Origin: JAICYJ01 sp036263035
GTDB lineage: Bacteria > Actinomycetota > Thermoleophilia > Gaiellales > JAICJC01
Direction: 5' to 3'
Length of the DNA: 11,629 bases
NCBI GenBank assembly: GCA_036263035.1
Contig: DATAHR010000031.1
Span: forward strand, 1 to 11,629
Numbering within the stretch: position 1 is the first letter of the stretch; every line of letters begins with the position of its first letter. Both the position numbers and the translations under genes were made by a program. Of the stretch, positions 1 to 7,759 are shown in pieces. The notes under the pieces were generated by a model. The model ran no database searches and was not told where the DNA came from. It was given only the letters and a program-made list of their open reading frames with translations.

Positions 1-11
1 CGCACGTTCTA

Positions 12-70
12 GGGAGGTCGCGCCAGCGCGACGCCGCGGGGCAACGCGTGGCACCCGAGGACGACCTCCC
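12..70. repeat. Inverted repeats downstream of the fusion gene
   Basis: The first 71 bases hold no gene I can support. A 9-bp inverted repeat has its arms at 12-20 (GGGAGGTCG) and 62-70 (CGACCTCCC). A tighter 7-bp hairpin, GTCGCGC-CA-GCGCGAC, lies at 17-32. The two share bases 17-20, so they cannot both form fully. They lie directly 3' of the minus-strand stop at 72-74 and could help end that transcript. There is no T-run on the minus strand, so this is only terminator-like. Confidence 0.3.
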
Positions 71-71
71 A

Positions 72-3020
72 CTACCATCCGGTCGTGAGTACCTGATCGA
101 GCGTATCGGCGAAGCGATCGGCGTCCTCCATGGGGAGGCAGAGCGGCGGCTTGATCTTGAGCACGTTCATGCGCTCGCCGGTCGGCTGCACGATCACACC
201 CAGCTCCCGCATCCGTTCGCAGATCGCGTAGGCCTCCTCGGTGGCCGGCGTCGTCCCGGGCCGGTCGCGGACGAGCTCGGCGCCCAGGTAGAGGCCGTGC
301 CCGTGCACCGCGCCGATCAGCGTGTGTCGGCCGGCCAGCTCGCGGAGGCGATCGCGCAGGTGTGTGCCGACCCGCAGGGCGTTCTCCTGCAGCCGCTCGT
401 CGCGCATCACATCGAGCACTGCAATGCCGATCTCGCAGGAGAGGGGTGATCCGCCGACCGAGCTGAAGAAGCTCGCATTGCGGGCGAACGCCTCCGCGAT
501 CGGTGTGGTGGTGATCACGGCGCCCACCGGATGGCCGTTCCCCGTCGACTTGGCGATCGTGATGATGTCCGGCACGGCGCCCTGCTGCTCGAAGGCCCAG
601 AACCACGCGCCCAGCCGGCCGTAGCCGACCTGCACCTCGTCCGCGATGCAGACGCCGCCCGCCTCGCGAACGTGGCGGAAGGCATGCTCGAGGTACCCGT
701 CCGGGGCGAAGATCCCGCCCCAGTTGCCGAGCACCGGCTCGCAGATGAAGGCCGCCGCCCCGGGAGCGGCATCGCGCACGAACTGGGCGTAGCGGGGACC
801 GGCGTCCGGCTCGTCCGGGCCGATCGGTCCCCGGTAGATGTCCGCAGCCGGCACCAGCCGCAGGCCGGGCGGCGGGTTCTCGGCGGCGGAAGGGTTGTCG
901 TAGGGCGCCGTGCTGACCGCGTAGGTGGCCGTCGTCCAGCCGTGATAGGCACCTGCGACCGCGATCACCTCCTCGCGGACGGTGTAGGTGCGGGCCAGGC
1001 GCAGCGCGAGATCGTTAGCCTCGCTGCCCGTGTTGACGAAGAACACCCGGTCGAGCGGCTCGGGAGCGAGCTCGACCAGCCGCTCCGCGAACCGGGCGAT
1101 GCTGTCGTAGTTGAAGCGCGAGTTGGTGTTGATCGTGCGCAGCGCGCGCTCCGCCGCCGCCGCGACGGCGGGATGGCTGTGGCCCAGCACGGCAACGTTG
1201 TTGACCATGTCCAGGTACGGCCGCGCGTCCTCGTCGTAGAGATGGTTGCGCCACCCGCGCACGATCCTCGGCGGCTCGCTGTAGTAGAGCTCCTGCGCGT
1301 CCGCGACCGCATGGCGCCGGAGCGCCAGCAGCCGCTCGCGCTCCGGCGGGGCAGCGGTCGCGTCGGTGCCGACCAGCGGCGAGGGGTTCGGGCAGAGCCC
1401 GAGCCAGGCGTCGCGCTCGGCGGCGGTCGTCCATCCCGGCATGTCGTCGATCGGCTCCAGACACAACTGCACGTGCACGTGCGACGGCCGCTCGTCGCGG
1501 GCGGCGACCGTGCCGACCACCGATCCGGCCCGCACGTCGTCGGCCAGGTCAGCGGCGGGGTCGACCCCGTCCAGCACGAGCCGGCAGGCGCCGGCGTCGC
1601 CAATTTCGACGTCGAGCGTCACCCTGCCGCTGCGCCGTGACGCCAGCCGCCCGTCGAGCGGGCTTCGCACCGGCTCGCCCGCCGGCGCGAACACGTCCGC
1701 ACCGAGGTGCACGGCCGCAGGCGGCCGCTCGGCGGGATCCCCGGCGCGGTGCATCCGCGCCTCGCCGTAGCGCCCGACGGCGAGATCGCCGTCCGCGACC
1801 GAGACCGCGGCGGCCAGGCCCTCGGGAGTGCGCCACTCGCCGAAGGCGTAGACCCGAGCCTCCGGCGAGAGATCGACCGGCTGCAGCCGGCGGCCGGCGG
1901 GGTCGACCACCGGGGTGGCGCCGCACGCGGCTAGCGAGCGCGCAGCTGCCGCCGCGCGTGGGTGCGCGGGCAGGCCGCAGGCTGCCCGACACGCCGCCTC
2001 GGCAAGCGCAGGCCGTACGGCGGCCGCCGCACGCAGGGTCGTCCACTCGCCGTCAACGAGCCCCGAGGTGTAGGCATTGTCAGGCTCGAGCAGCGCCTGC
2101 TGCTGCGTGGACACCGCGCTCGACGCGCAGCGCGCCAGGACAAGCGGGAACATCGCGGCCAGCTCCTGCTCCTCCAGCGGCAGGCGCGCGTGGAACGCCC
2201 GCACGACGCCGACCAGCACTCCGAGCGCGTCGTCCGGGTCATGCCACAACAGGGCCGCCGCGGCCACCGCCGCCTCGGCGGCGAGGTATGACCGGGTCAT
2301 GTCGCCGAAATCGATCAGTCCGGCCGGCATCAGCCGGCCGTCGCCGTTCGGCCGGCAGACGACGTTGTAGTCGGTGACGTCGCCGTGGATGACCTGCGTC
2401 CGAAGCTCCGGAGCCAGCCCTGCCATGGCGTCGTCGTGCACCTGCATCGCCTGCTCGACGAGCTCGCGCTGCGCCGCCTCGGGGGCGTGGTCGATCAGGC
2501 CGTCGACGACGGCGCGCGCGTGCTTGAGATCCCACTGCAGCACCCGATCGGCGGCCGGGTGATCGAAGTCCCGGAGGGCCAGCGCCGCCTCCGCGGCCAT
2601 GGCCCCCACGGCGGCTCGGGCGTCCGCGCCGATGTGGCGCGCGGCCGTGAGCGGCTCGCCGTCCACCCAGGAGGTCATGCGGACGTCATAGTGTGCGCCA
2701 CCGTTGTCCACCTCGACGATGTCGCGGCCGTCGACCGCCTCCAGCGGCACCGGCGTCTCGTACGACAGGCCGGCGGCGGCGACATGCCGCATGGCGGCGT
2801 TCTGCATCTCGAGCGACCCCCGGCCGAAATGGGGGTTTGCGATCTTGAGGACGGCTCGTCTGCCCTCCCCCGTGGTGATCAGGAAGTTGCGGTCCTGGTG
2901 GCTGCCGAGCTCGGCGGATGTGCCGTCCAGCCCGAACAGCTCGGCCGCAAGGCGGCGACCATCCTCCTCGCCAAAGGGGGGCGACTCGATCGCGTACCCC
3001 TCGAACAGCCCGCCGCTCAC
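72..3020 (-). CDS. Kinase / M23-like / class III aminotransferase fusion (982 aa)
   Basis: Three modules are visible. Residues about 25-330 form an aminoglycoside-phosphotransferase/choline-kinase fold: HGD at 212-214 with N219 (catalytic loop) and IDFGD at 236-240 (metal site). Residues about 430-525 resemble a LytM/M23 peptidase, with H438xxxD442 and HVH 514-516 as possible zinc ligands. Residues about 545-982 form a PLP fold-type I class III aminotransferase: NTGSEAND 663-670, ADEVQVGYGR 793-802 and probable PLP lysine K824 in TIAKSTGNG. In this family, kinase plus aminotransferase-like partners act as hydroxylysine or ethanolamine kinase and a phospho-lyase that removes phosphate and ammonia from the product. 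A bifunctional phosphorylate-then-eliminate enzyme is therefore likely, but the substrate cannot be read from the sequence. The GTG start at 3020 overlaps the upstream gene's stop as GTGA, implying coupled translation. The role of the M23-like part is unknown. Confidence 0.9.
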   Translation of the reverse strand: MSGGLFEGYAIESPPFGEEDGRRLAAELFGLDGTSAELGSHQDRNFLITTGEGRRAVLKIANPHFGRGSLEMQNAAMRHVAAAGLSYETPVPLEAVDGRDIVEVDNGGAHYDVRMTSWVDGEPLTAARHIGADARAAVGAMAAEAALALRDFDHPAADRVLQWDLKHARAVVDGLIDHAPEAAQRELVEQAMQVHDDAMAGLAPELRTQVIHGDVTDYNVVCRPNGDGRLMPAGLIDFGDMTRSYLAAEAAVAAAALLWHDPDDALGVLVGVVRAFHARLPLEEQELAAMFPLVLARCASSAVSTQQQALLEPDNAYTSGLVDGEWTTLRAAAAVRPALAEAACRAACGLPAHPRAAAAARSLAACGATPVVDPAGRRLQPVDLSPEARVYAFGEWRTPEGLAAAVSVADGDLAVGRYGEARMHRAGDPAERPPAAVHLGADVFAPAGEPVRSPLDGRLASRRSGRVTLDVEIGDAGACRLVLDGVDPAADLADDVRAGSVVGTVAARDERPSHVHVQLCLEPIDDMPGWTTAAERDAWLGLCPNPSPLVGTDATAAPPERERLLALRRHAVADAQELYYSEPPRIVRGWRNHLYDEDARPYLDMVNNVAVLGHSHPAVAAAAERALRTINTNSRFNYDSIARFAERLVELAPEPLDRVFFVNTGSEANDLALRLARTYTVREEVIAVAGAYHGWTTATYAVSTAPYDNPSAAENPPPGLRLVPAADIYRGPIGPDEPDAGPRYAQFVRDAAPGAAAFICEPVLGNWGGIFAPDGYLEHAFRHVREAGGVCIADEVQVGYGRLGAWFWAFEQQGAVPDIITIAKSTGNGHPVGAVITTTPIAEAFARNASFFSSVGGSPLSCEIGIAVLDVMRDERLQENALRVGTHLRDRLRELAGRHTLIGAVHGHGLYLGAELVRDRPGTTPATEEAYAICERMRELGVIVQPTGERMNVLKIKPPLCLPMEDADRFADTLDQVLTTGW

Positions 3021-4021
3021 CGCGCCGCCCTCCGGAATCCCCAGGTCAGCATGCGGGCGGCCGTGTCGAACACGTCACCGCTCGCGTTCATCTCGACAGC
3101 GATCACGGTGTGGCCGTGGCGGCTGGCCGCCGCAGCCAGGCAGTTGCCGGCGAGGGTGGTCTGGCCGGTCTTCACGCCGATCGTCCCCGGGTACGTCCAG
3201 AGCAGGTGGTTGCCGTTGACGTAGGGAGCGCCGTTGGGCGGCCGGTAGGCCTTGGAGCCGACTAGGGTGCGCAGTCCCGGGCGCGCGAGCACCGCCCGGG
3301 CGACCTCGGCCACATCCCACGCGGAGCTGTGGTTGCCCTGGTCGATGATGCCGCTCGGGTTGGAGTAGTGGGTGTCGGTCAGGTGCATCCTCGACGCCTG
3401 CCGGTTCATCAATCCGACGAACCGCTGCACCGATCCCGCGCGGTGCACGGCGAGCGCGTTGGCGGCGTCGTTGGCCGAGGCGATGAGAGCTCCGGCGAGC
3501 ATGTCGCGCACGGAGACGCGATCGCCCGGCTGCAGGCCGAGCGTGTAGCCGAGCGCTCCGGTCATCGCAGGGGTGATGGTGAACCGCGCACGGCTCGGTG
3601 CGCCGGCCGGCTGGGCGAGCAGGGCGGTCATCAGCTTCGTCAGACTCGCGATCGGCCGCTTCGCATGCGCCCGGTGCACCCACAGCACGCGTCCCGATCC
3701 GGAGTCCACGATCACGCCCGCCGAGACGTGCACTCCGGGGATGGGGCGGGAGGAGGCCCCCGCGGCGCTGAACGCGGCGAGGCCCTGCGCGTCGGACGGC
3801 GTGGTGGGCACCACCCCGGTAAGCGCTGCCGCCGGGATGATCCCCTCCTGCGTCCGCGTCAGCGGCAGCACCTGCCACACCGCGAACGCGGCCGCCCCGA
3901 CCAGCGTGGCGGCGATCACGACGACCGCAATCCGCAGGATGGACGGCCTGTGCGATCGGCGGCGGCGGCGCGGGCCGGACTGCATGGAATAGAGCGGGGG
4001 CCGCTTCGTCGCCACCGGCAC
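3017..4021 (-). CDS. D-alanyl-D-alanine carboxypeptidase-like, S11 family (DacC-type PBP)
   Basis: This 334-residue protein has a basic N-terminus (RRRRR around 18-22), one hydrophobic segment at about 29-51, and an extracytoplasmic penicillin-binding domain. All three active-site motifs are present: SLTK at 126-129 (nucleophile S126, K129), SAN at 182-184 and KTG at 284-286. Enzymes of this family remove the terminal D-Ala from peptidoglycan pentapeptides outside the membrane. The C-terminal domain of classical E. coli PBP5/6 is missing, and the protein ends about 50 residues after KTG, as in many actinobacterial S11 proteins. The GTG at 4021 is the longest start. GTG at 4015 and ATG at 3985 are in frame and also keep the membrane segment. 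The stop overlaps the downstream fusion gene by 4 bp, so the two are probably co-transcribed, although a functional link is not obvious. Confidence 0.9.
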   Translation of the reverse strand: MPVATKRPPLYSMQSGPRRRRRSHRPSILRIAVVVIAATLVGAAAFAVWQVLPLTRTQEGIIPAAALTGVVPTTPSDAQGLAAFSAAGASSRPIPGVHVSAGVIVDSGSGRVLWVHRAHAKRPIASLTKLMTALLAQPAGAPSRARFTITPAMTGALGYTLGLQPGDRVSVRDMLAGALIASANDAANALAVHRAGSVQRFVGLMNRQASRMHLTDTHYSNPSGIIDQGNHSSAWDVAEVARAVLARPGLRTLVGSKAYRPPNGAPYVNGNHLLWTYPGTIGVKTGQTTLAGNCLAAAASRHGHTVIAVEMNASGDVFDTAARMLTWGFRRAAR

Positions 4022-4038
4022 ACCCTACAATCGGAACC
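4022..4038. promoter_or_regulatory. Divergent promoter with overlapping -10 elements
   Basis: Only 17 bp separate the GTG at 4021 (minus) from the selA ATG at 4039 (plus). On the plus strand TACAAT (4026-4031) lies 7 nt before the ATG, the spacing expected for a leaderless mRNA. On the minus strand TAGGGT (4027-4022) lies directly before the GTG at 4021 and 6 nt before the in-frame GTG at 4015. The two boxes share the TA at 4026-4027, so polymerase could not occupy both at once. No good -35 is visible for either. CGGA at 4032-4035 is at most a weak ribosome binding site. Confidence 0.5.
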
Positions 4039-5346
4039 ATGAGCGTCAACCCGCTTCGAGAGCTGCCGTCGGTGGATGCGCTGCTGCGCAGCCCGGGCGG
4101 CGGCGAGCTGGTGGCCGAGCACGGGCGCGCCGCGGTGCTGGAGGCGTTCCGCGGGGCGCTGGCCGATGCCCGGCAGGAGGGCACGGCGCGCAGTGAGGCG
4201 GAGCTGGTCGACGACGCGCGGCGGCGGCTGGAGCGCCCGCCGTCCCTTCGCCGCGTGCTGAACGCAACCGGGGTGATCGTGCACACCAACCTCGGCCGGG
4301 CGCCGCTGGCCGGGGCCGCCCTGGAGCGCATCACCGAGGTCGCCGGCGGCTACTCGACGCTCGAGTACGACCTGGGGGAGGGCCGGCGCGGATCGCGCCA
4401 CGATCACCTTTCGGGGCTGCTGGCCCAGCTGACCGGTGCGGAGGCCGGGCTGGCGGTCAACAACAACGCGGCCGCCGTCCTGCTGTGCCTGGCGGCAACC
4501 GCGGAGGGCGGCGAGGTGCTGATCAGCCGGGGCCAGCTGATCGAGATCGGGGACGGCTTCCGGATCCCCGACATCCTGGCGCAGTCCGGCGCGGACCTGG
4601 TCGAGGTGGGCACCACCAACCGCACCCACCTGCGCGACTACGAGCAGGCGTTGTCCGAGCGGACGCGAGCGATCCTCCGCGTGCACCAGTCGAACTTCCG
4701 GATGGTCGGGTTCGCGGACCAGCCGGCGTTGCACCAGCTGGCGACGCTGAAAAGGCCAGGGATCGCGTTGATCGACGATCTCGGCTCCGGCGCCCTCCTG
4801 CACCTCCCAGACATGCTGGACGAGCCGACCGCCCGGTCGAGCATCGAGGCCGGGGCAGACCTCGTCTGCTTCTCCGGGGACAAGCTGCTCGGCGGGCCGC
4901 AGGCGGGCATCGTGGTCGGCTCGGCGGAGGCGGTCGGCCGTGTGAAGCGCCACCCGCTGGCGCGGGCGATGCGCATCGACAAGCTGTCGCTCGCGGCGCT
5001 CGAAGCGACGCTCGAGCTGTACCGCAACCCGGCTGCGGCGCTCGAGCAGCTGCCCGTGCTGCGCATGGCGGGCGAGCCGGCCGCGCACGTCCGCGACCGC
5101 GCCGAGCGGCTCGCGCACCGGCTGGACGGAGAGGTCGTCAGCACGACCGCTCGGGTGGGCGGCGGCGCCCTGCCGCTACTCGAGATCGAGAGCTACGCCT
5201 GCGCGATCGACGGCGGCGAGCCGGCCGCCGCGCGGCTGCGGGCCTCCGACCCGCCGGTGGTGGCGCGCGTCCAGGAGGGCAGGGTGCTGCTCGACTGCCG
5301 CACCCTGTCGGACGAGGACGTCGACCTCGTGCCGGCACCCGGATGA
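4039..5346 (+). CDS. selA: L-seryl-tRNA(Sec) selenium transferase
   Basis: SelA is a PLP enzyme that converts seryl-tRNA(Sec) to selenocysteyl-tRNA(Sec) using selenophosphate. The 435-residue protein carries the family N-terminal stretch (LRELPSVDALL, 6-16), RRVLNATGVIVHTNLGRAPL at 71-90, the SRGQLIEIG segment at 163-171, LIDDLGSG at 244-251 and the PLP-lysine motif SGDKLLGGPQAG at 279-290 with K282. It is somewhat shorter than E. coli SelA (about 460 residues), mainly at the C-terminus. The ATG at 4039 fits the conserved N-terminus and sits 7 nt after a TACAAT box. The stop overlaps the selB ATG (ATGA), indicating coupling. No tRNA(Sec) gene, selD or selenoprotein gene is evident beside it, so those must be encoded outside the window. 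Confidence 0.97.
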   Translation: MSVNPLRELPSVDALLRSPGGGELVAEHGRAAVLEAFRGALADARQEGTARSEAELVDDARRRLERPPSLRRVLNATGVIVHTNLGRAPLAGAALERITEVAGGYSTLEYDLGEGRRGSRHDHLSGLLAQLTGAEAGLAVNNNAAAVLLCLAATAEGGEVLISRGQLIEIGDGFRIPDILAQSGADLVEVGTTNRTHLRDYEQALSERTRAILRVHQSNFRMVGFADQPALHQLATLKRPGIALIDDLGSGALLHLPDMLDEPTARSSIEAGADLVCFSGDKLLGGPQAGIVVGSAEAVGRVKRHPLARAMRIDKLSLAALEATLELYRNPAAALEQLPVLRMAGEPAAHVRDRAERLAHRLDGEVVSTTARVGGGALPLLEIESYACAIDGGEPAAARLRASDPPVVARVQEGRVLLDCRTLSDEDVDLVPAPG

Positions 5347-6851
5347 CCGAGCGGCCGCTGACGGTCGGCACCGCCGGGCACATCGACCATGGCAAGACGG
5401 CGCTGATCGCAGCCCTGACGGGGGTCGACACCGATCGCCTGCCGCAGGAGAAGGCGCGGGGGATCTCGATCGAGCTCGGCTACGCCCCACTGGTGCTGCC
5501 CTCCGGCCGCCGGCTGTCGGTGGTCGACGTGCCCGGCCACGAACGCTTCGTGCGCACCATGGTCGCGGGCGTGACCGGCATCGACCTGTTCCTGCTGGTG
5601 ATCGCGTGCGACGACGGCGTCATGCCGCAGACGCGCGAGCACGTCGCCATCCTGCGCATGCTCGGCCTCGGGCGGGGCGTTATCGCGCTGACGAAGCGCG
5701 ACCTGGTCGACGAGGAGACGGCGGAGCTCGTACGGCTGGAAGCCGAGGAGCTGATGCCCGGCATCCCCGCCGTGCACGTCTCCTCGCGCACCGGCGCCGG
5801 CCTGGATCAGCTGCGGGCGCTGCTCGACGAGGCAGTCGCCGCTGCGGAGCACCGAAGCGCCGAGGGGCCGGTGCGGCTGCCGGTGGACCGCTCCTTCAGC
5901 CTGCGCGGGATCGGCACCGTGGTCACCGGCACGCTGTGGTCGGGCACCGTGCGGACGGGCGACCGGCTGGCGCTCGAGCCGGGCGGCAGGGAGGCGCGCG
6001 TGCGCAGCGTCGAGGTGCACGACCAGCCCGTGGAGGAGGCCGGCGCCGGCCAGCGCGTGGCGGTGGCGCTGGTGGGGGTCGAGCGCCGTCAGGTCGGCCG
6101 CGGGGACACCCTCGCGACGCCCGGCACCCTGCGTGCCACCTACCGGCTCGAGTGCGAGGTGGCCGTCCTGCCCGACGCGCAGCACGGGCTGCGCCAGGCG
6201 GAGCGCGTGACCGTGCACCTCGCCACCTCCGAGACGGCTGCCAAGGTCGCCGTGCGAGGCGGAGACGAGATCGGGCCGGGAGCGACCGGAACGGTGCAGC
6301 TGCGGCTGGCGCGGCCGGTCGCCGCCAACGCGGGCGACCGCGTGATCCTCCGCCTGACGGCGCCGCAGACCACCCTGGCGGGCGGGCGGGTGCTGGACAC
6401 CGAGCCGACCCGCAGCGGCGCAGCCCGTCCGGCGGCCGTGGAGGCACCCGCCCCGGCGCCGGCGCGAGCGCTGTCCGACGCCGGCGCGGATGAGCTCGAG
6501 CAGCGGCTGGCTGAGTCGCCGTTCGCGCCGCCGGCGCTCTCGGCGGCCGACCAGGCCCCCGCCGCCTATCTGGCGGATGCGGGCCGGATCGTGCGGGCGG
6601 GCCGGGATCTCGCCTTCACGCGGGCTGCGTTCGACCAGGCACAGGCCGCGGCGATCGAGATCGCGACGGAGCACGGCGCGGTGACGATCGCGCAGCTCCG
6701 CGACCGGCTGGGCTGCTCACGCCGGTACGCGCAGGCGCTGCTGGAAGCGATGGATGCAGGCGGCGTCACGCGCCGGGTCGGCGACGAGCGGATCCTGCGG
6801 CGGCGGGCGCGCGCGACGGCCGGGGGGTCGGATGACGCTGCGGCGGGCTGA
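5343..6851 (+). CDS. selB: Selenocysteine-specific elongation factor SelB (short form)
   Basis: SelB is the EF-Tu-like GTPase that brings Sec-tRNA(Sec) to the ribosome at UGA codons marked by a SECIS hairpin. In this 502-residue protein the GTPase motifs are GHIDHGKT (12-19), RGISIELGYA (39-48), DVPGHE (62-67), TKRD (117-120) and SSRTG (147-151). Beta-barrel domains II and III follow at about 177-260 and 265-356, then an Ala/Pro-rich linker (358-378). The C-terminus (about 384-487) ends in a winged-helix segment, VTIAQLRDRLGCSRRYAQALL at 447-467 and GVTRRVGDERILR at 474-486, typical of the SECIS-binding end. E. coli SelB has about 614 residues and four winged helices; only about two fit here. 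The ATG at 5343 overlaps the selA stop and has no clear ribosome binding site. The 3' end overlaps mobA by 20 bp. Confidence 0.96.
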   Translation: MTERPLTVGTAGHIDHGKTALIAALTGVDTDRLPQEKARGISIELGYAPLVLPSGRRLSVVDVPGHERFVRTMVAGVTGIDLFLLVIACDDGVMPQTREHVAILRMLGLGRGVIALTKRDLVDEETAELVRLEAEELMPGIPAVHVSSRTGAGLDQLRALLDEAVAAAEHRSAEGPVRLPVDRSFSLRGIGTVVTGTLWSGTVRTGDRLALEPGGREARVRSVEVHDQPVEEAGAGQRVAVALVGVERRQVGRGDTLATPGTLRATYRLECEVAVLPDAQHGLRQAERVTVHLATSETAAKVAVRGGDEIGPGATGTVQLRLARPVAANAGDRVILRLTAPQTTLAGGRVLDTEPTRSGAARPAAVEAPAPAPARALSDAGADELEQRLAESPFAPPALSAADQAPAAYLADAGRIVRAGRDLAFTRAAFDQAQAAAIEIATEHGAVTIAQLRDRLGCSRRYAQALLEAMDAGGVTRRVGDERILRRRARATAGGSDDAAAG

Positions 6852-7581
6852 CGCCGGCGCGGTCGTTCTGGCCGGCGGAGGCTCCCGCCGGATGGGTAGG
6901 CCCAAGGCGCTGCTCGACTGGCACGGGTCGACGCTGGTCGAGCGGGTCGCCGGACTGCTCGCCCGCGTCGCGGCACCTGTCGTGATCGTCGCCGCCCCGG
7001 GCCAGCAGCTTCCCGACGTGCCCGGCGCTGAGACGGCGGTGGATGCGAACCCCGGGCGTGGGCCGCTCGAGGGCATCGCTGCCGGGCTGCGCGCACTGCA
7101 GGGACGGTGCGACCGCGCCTTCGTGGCCGCGACCGATCTGCCGTTGATGCACCCCGCATTCGCGTCGGCGGTGCTGGACGCCCTCGAGGAGGGAGATGCC
7201 GCCGCGCCGGAGTCGGGCGGACGCGTGCACCCGCTCGCCGCCGCCTACAGGATCTCGCGGCTCGAGCTGGCTGAGCACCTGCTCGCCGCCGGAGAGCTCC
7301 GGGCAAGCGCGCTTGCCCAGGGATCGGGGACACGTGTCCTCCCCGCCGCCGAGCTGCCGCACCCCGAGTCGCTGCGGAACGTGAACACCCCGGACGACTA
7401 CCGGACGCTGCTCGGCCTGCCGGAGCCGATGGTGGTGGTCGACGGCGCCAAGTGGAGGGCCGCGACCCTCGGCCGGCTGCAGGAGCAGCTCGGCCGCAGC
7501 GCGGTGCTCAGCCTCGACGGCCTGCGCGTGGACCACCCGACCACGCCGCTGGCCGAGGGCGACGAACTGACCACCGCCTGA
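6832..7581 (+). CDS. mobA: Molybdenum cofactor guanylyltransferase with degenerate beta-grasp tail
   Basis: MobA transfers GMP from GTP to molybdopterin to make the guanine dinucleotide cofactor of DMSO-reductase-family enzymes such as formate dehydrogenase. The nucleotidyltransferase domain covers about residues 8-195: LAGGGSRRMGRPKALL (13-28), GPLEGIAAGL (77-86), ATDLPLM (100-106), HPLAAAYR (133-140) and NVNTPDDY (183-190). Residues 199-249 are an added tail whose pattern (VVVDGAK, a helix, VLSLDGLRVD, TPLAEGDEL) resembles MoaD/ThiS but stops before the terminal Gly-Gly. The ATG at 6832 has a G-run (6822-6827) 4 nt upstream and lies inside the end of selB in another frame; the longer reading from 6754 is overlap with selB. 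Its place behind selAB suggests joint supply of selenium and molybdenum cofactor. A general NTP-transferase is the alternative. Confidence 0.85.
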   Translation: MTLRRADAGAVVLAGGGSRRMGRPKALLDWHGSTLVERVAGLLARVAAPVVIVAAPGQQLPDVPGAETAVDANPGRGPLEGIAAGLRALQGRCDRAFVAATDLPLMHPAFASAVLDALEEGDAAAPESGGRVHPLAAAYRISRLELAEHLLAAGELRASALAQGSGTRVLPAAELPHPESLRNVNTPDDYRTLLGLPEPMVVVDGAKWRAATLGRLQEQLGRSAVLSLDGLRVDHPTTPLAEGDELTTA

Positions 7582-7585
7582 TTCG

Positions 7586-7759
7586 TCAGCTCCGGGAGCG
7601 CAGCACGTCGAGCACGTGCCCGGCCCGCCTCATGCGCTCGGTGTCCCCCTCGAGATCGGCAACCAGGTAGCGCAGCCACACCCGCTCCTGGCGGGTCAGG
7701 GATGGGAGGCGTGTGGCGATGCCGCTCATGGGGGTCAGTGGTTCGCCACCGACCCCCAT
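7586..7759 (-). CDS. Small unrecognised protein (57 aa, or 47 aa from an internal start)
   Basis: I do not recognise this ORF. It converges on mobA with 4 bp between stops and lies 17 bp after the msrB stop on the same strand. From the in-frame ATG at 7729 it reads 47 residues rich in Arg, Leu and acidic residues, including ERVWLRYLVADLEGDTERMR, which could form one amphipathic helix. Nearly every third base is G or C in that part, as expected for real coding DNA in this genome. The ATG at 7759 adds MGVGGEPLTP and has AAGGA at 7766-7762, though only 2 nt away. The ATG at 7729 has no ribosome binding site. Both ATGs fall in the arms of a strong hairpin (7727-7760). No membrane segment or cysteine is seen. 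Confidence 0.5.
   Translation of the reverse strand: MGVGGEPLTPMSGIATRLPSLTRQERVWLRYLVADLEGDTERMRRAGHVLDVLRSRS

Noticed and set aside
1..12. End of a plus-strand gene (RTF then TAG at 10-12)
   Set aside because: Three codons are not enough to tell a real gene end from chance.
531..1640. Long plus-strand open frame (369 codons) opposite the fusion gene
   Set aside because: It is Arg/Gly/Val-rich with no recognisable motif and lies wholly opposite a gene with clear catalytic motifs. Long antisense frames are expected at this GC content.
5193..6674. 493-codon minus-strand open frame opposite selB
   Set aside because: Its composition (Arg, His, Gln, Gly-rich) is that of an antisense shadow, and selB motifs explain the region.
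7579..7620. UGA of mobA as a selenocysteine codon restoring a Gly-Gly end
   Set aside because: The frame after the UGA reads FVSSGSAARRARARP and gives no MoaD-like Gly-Gly terminus, and no hairpin follows at suitable spacing.
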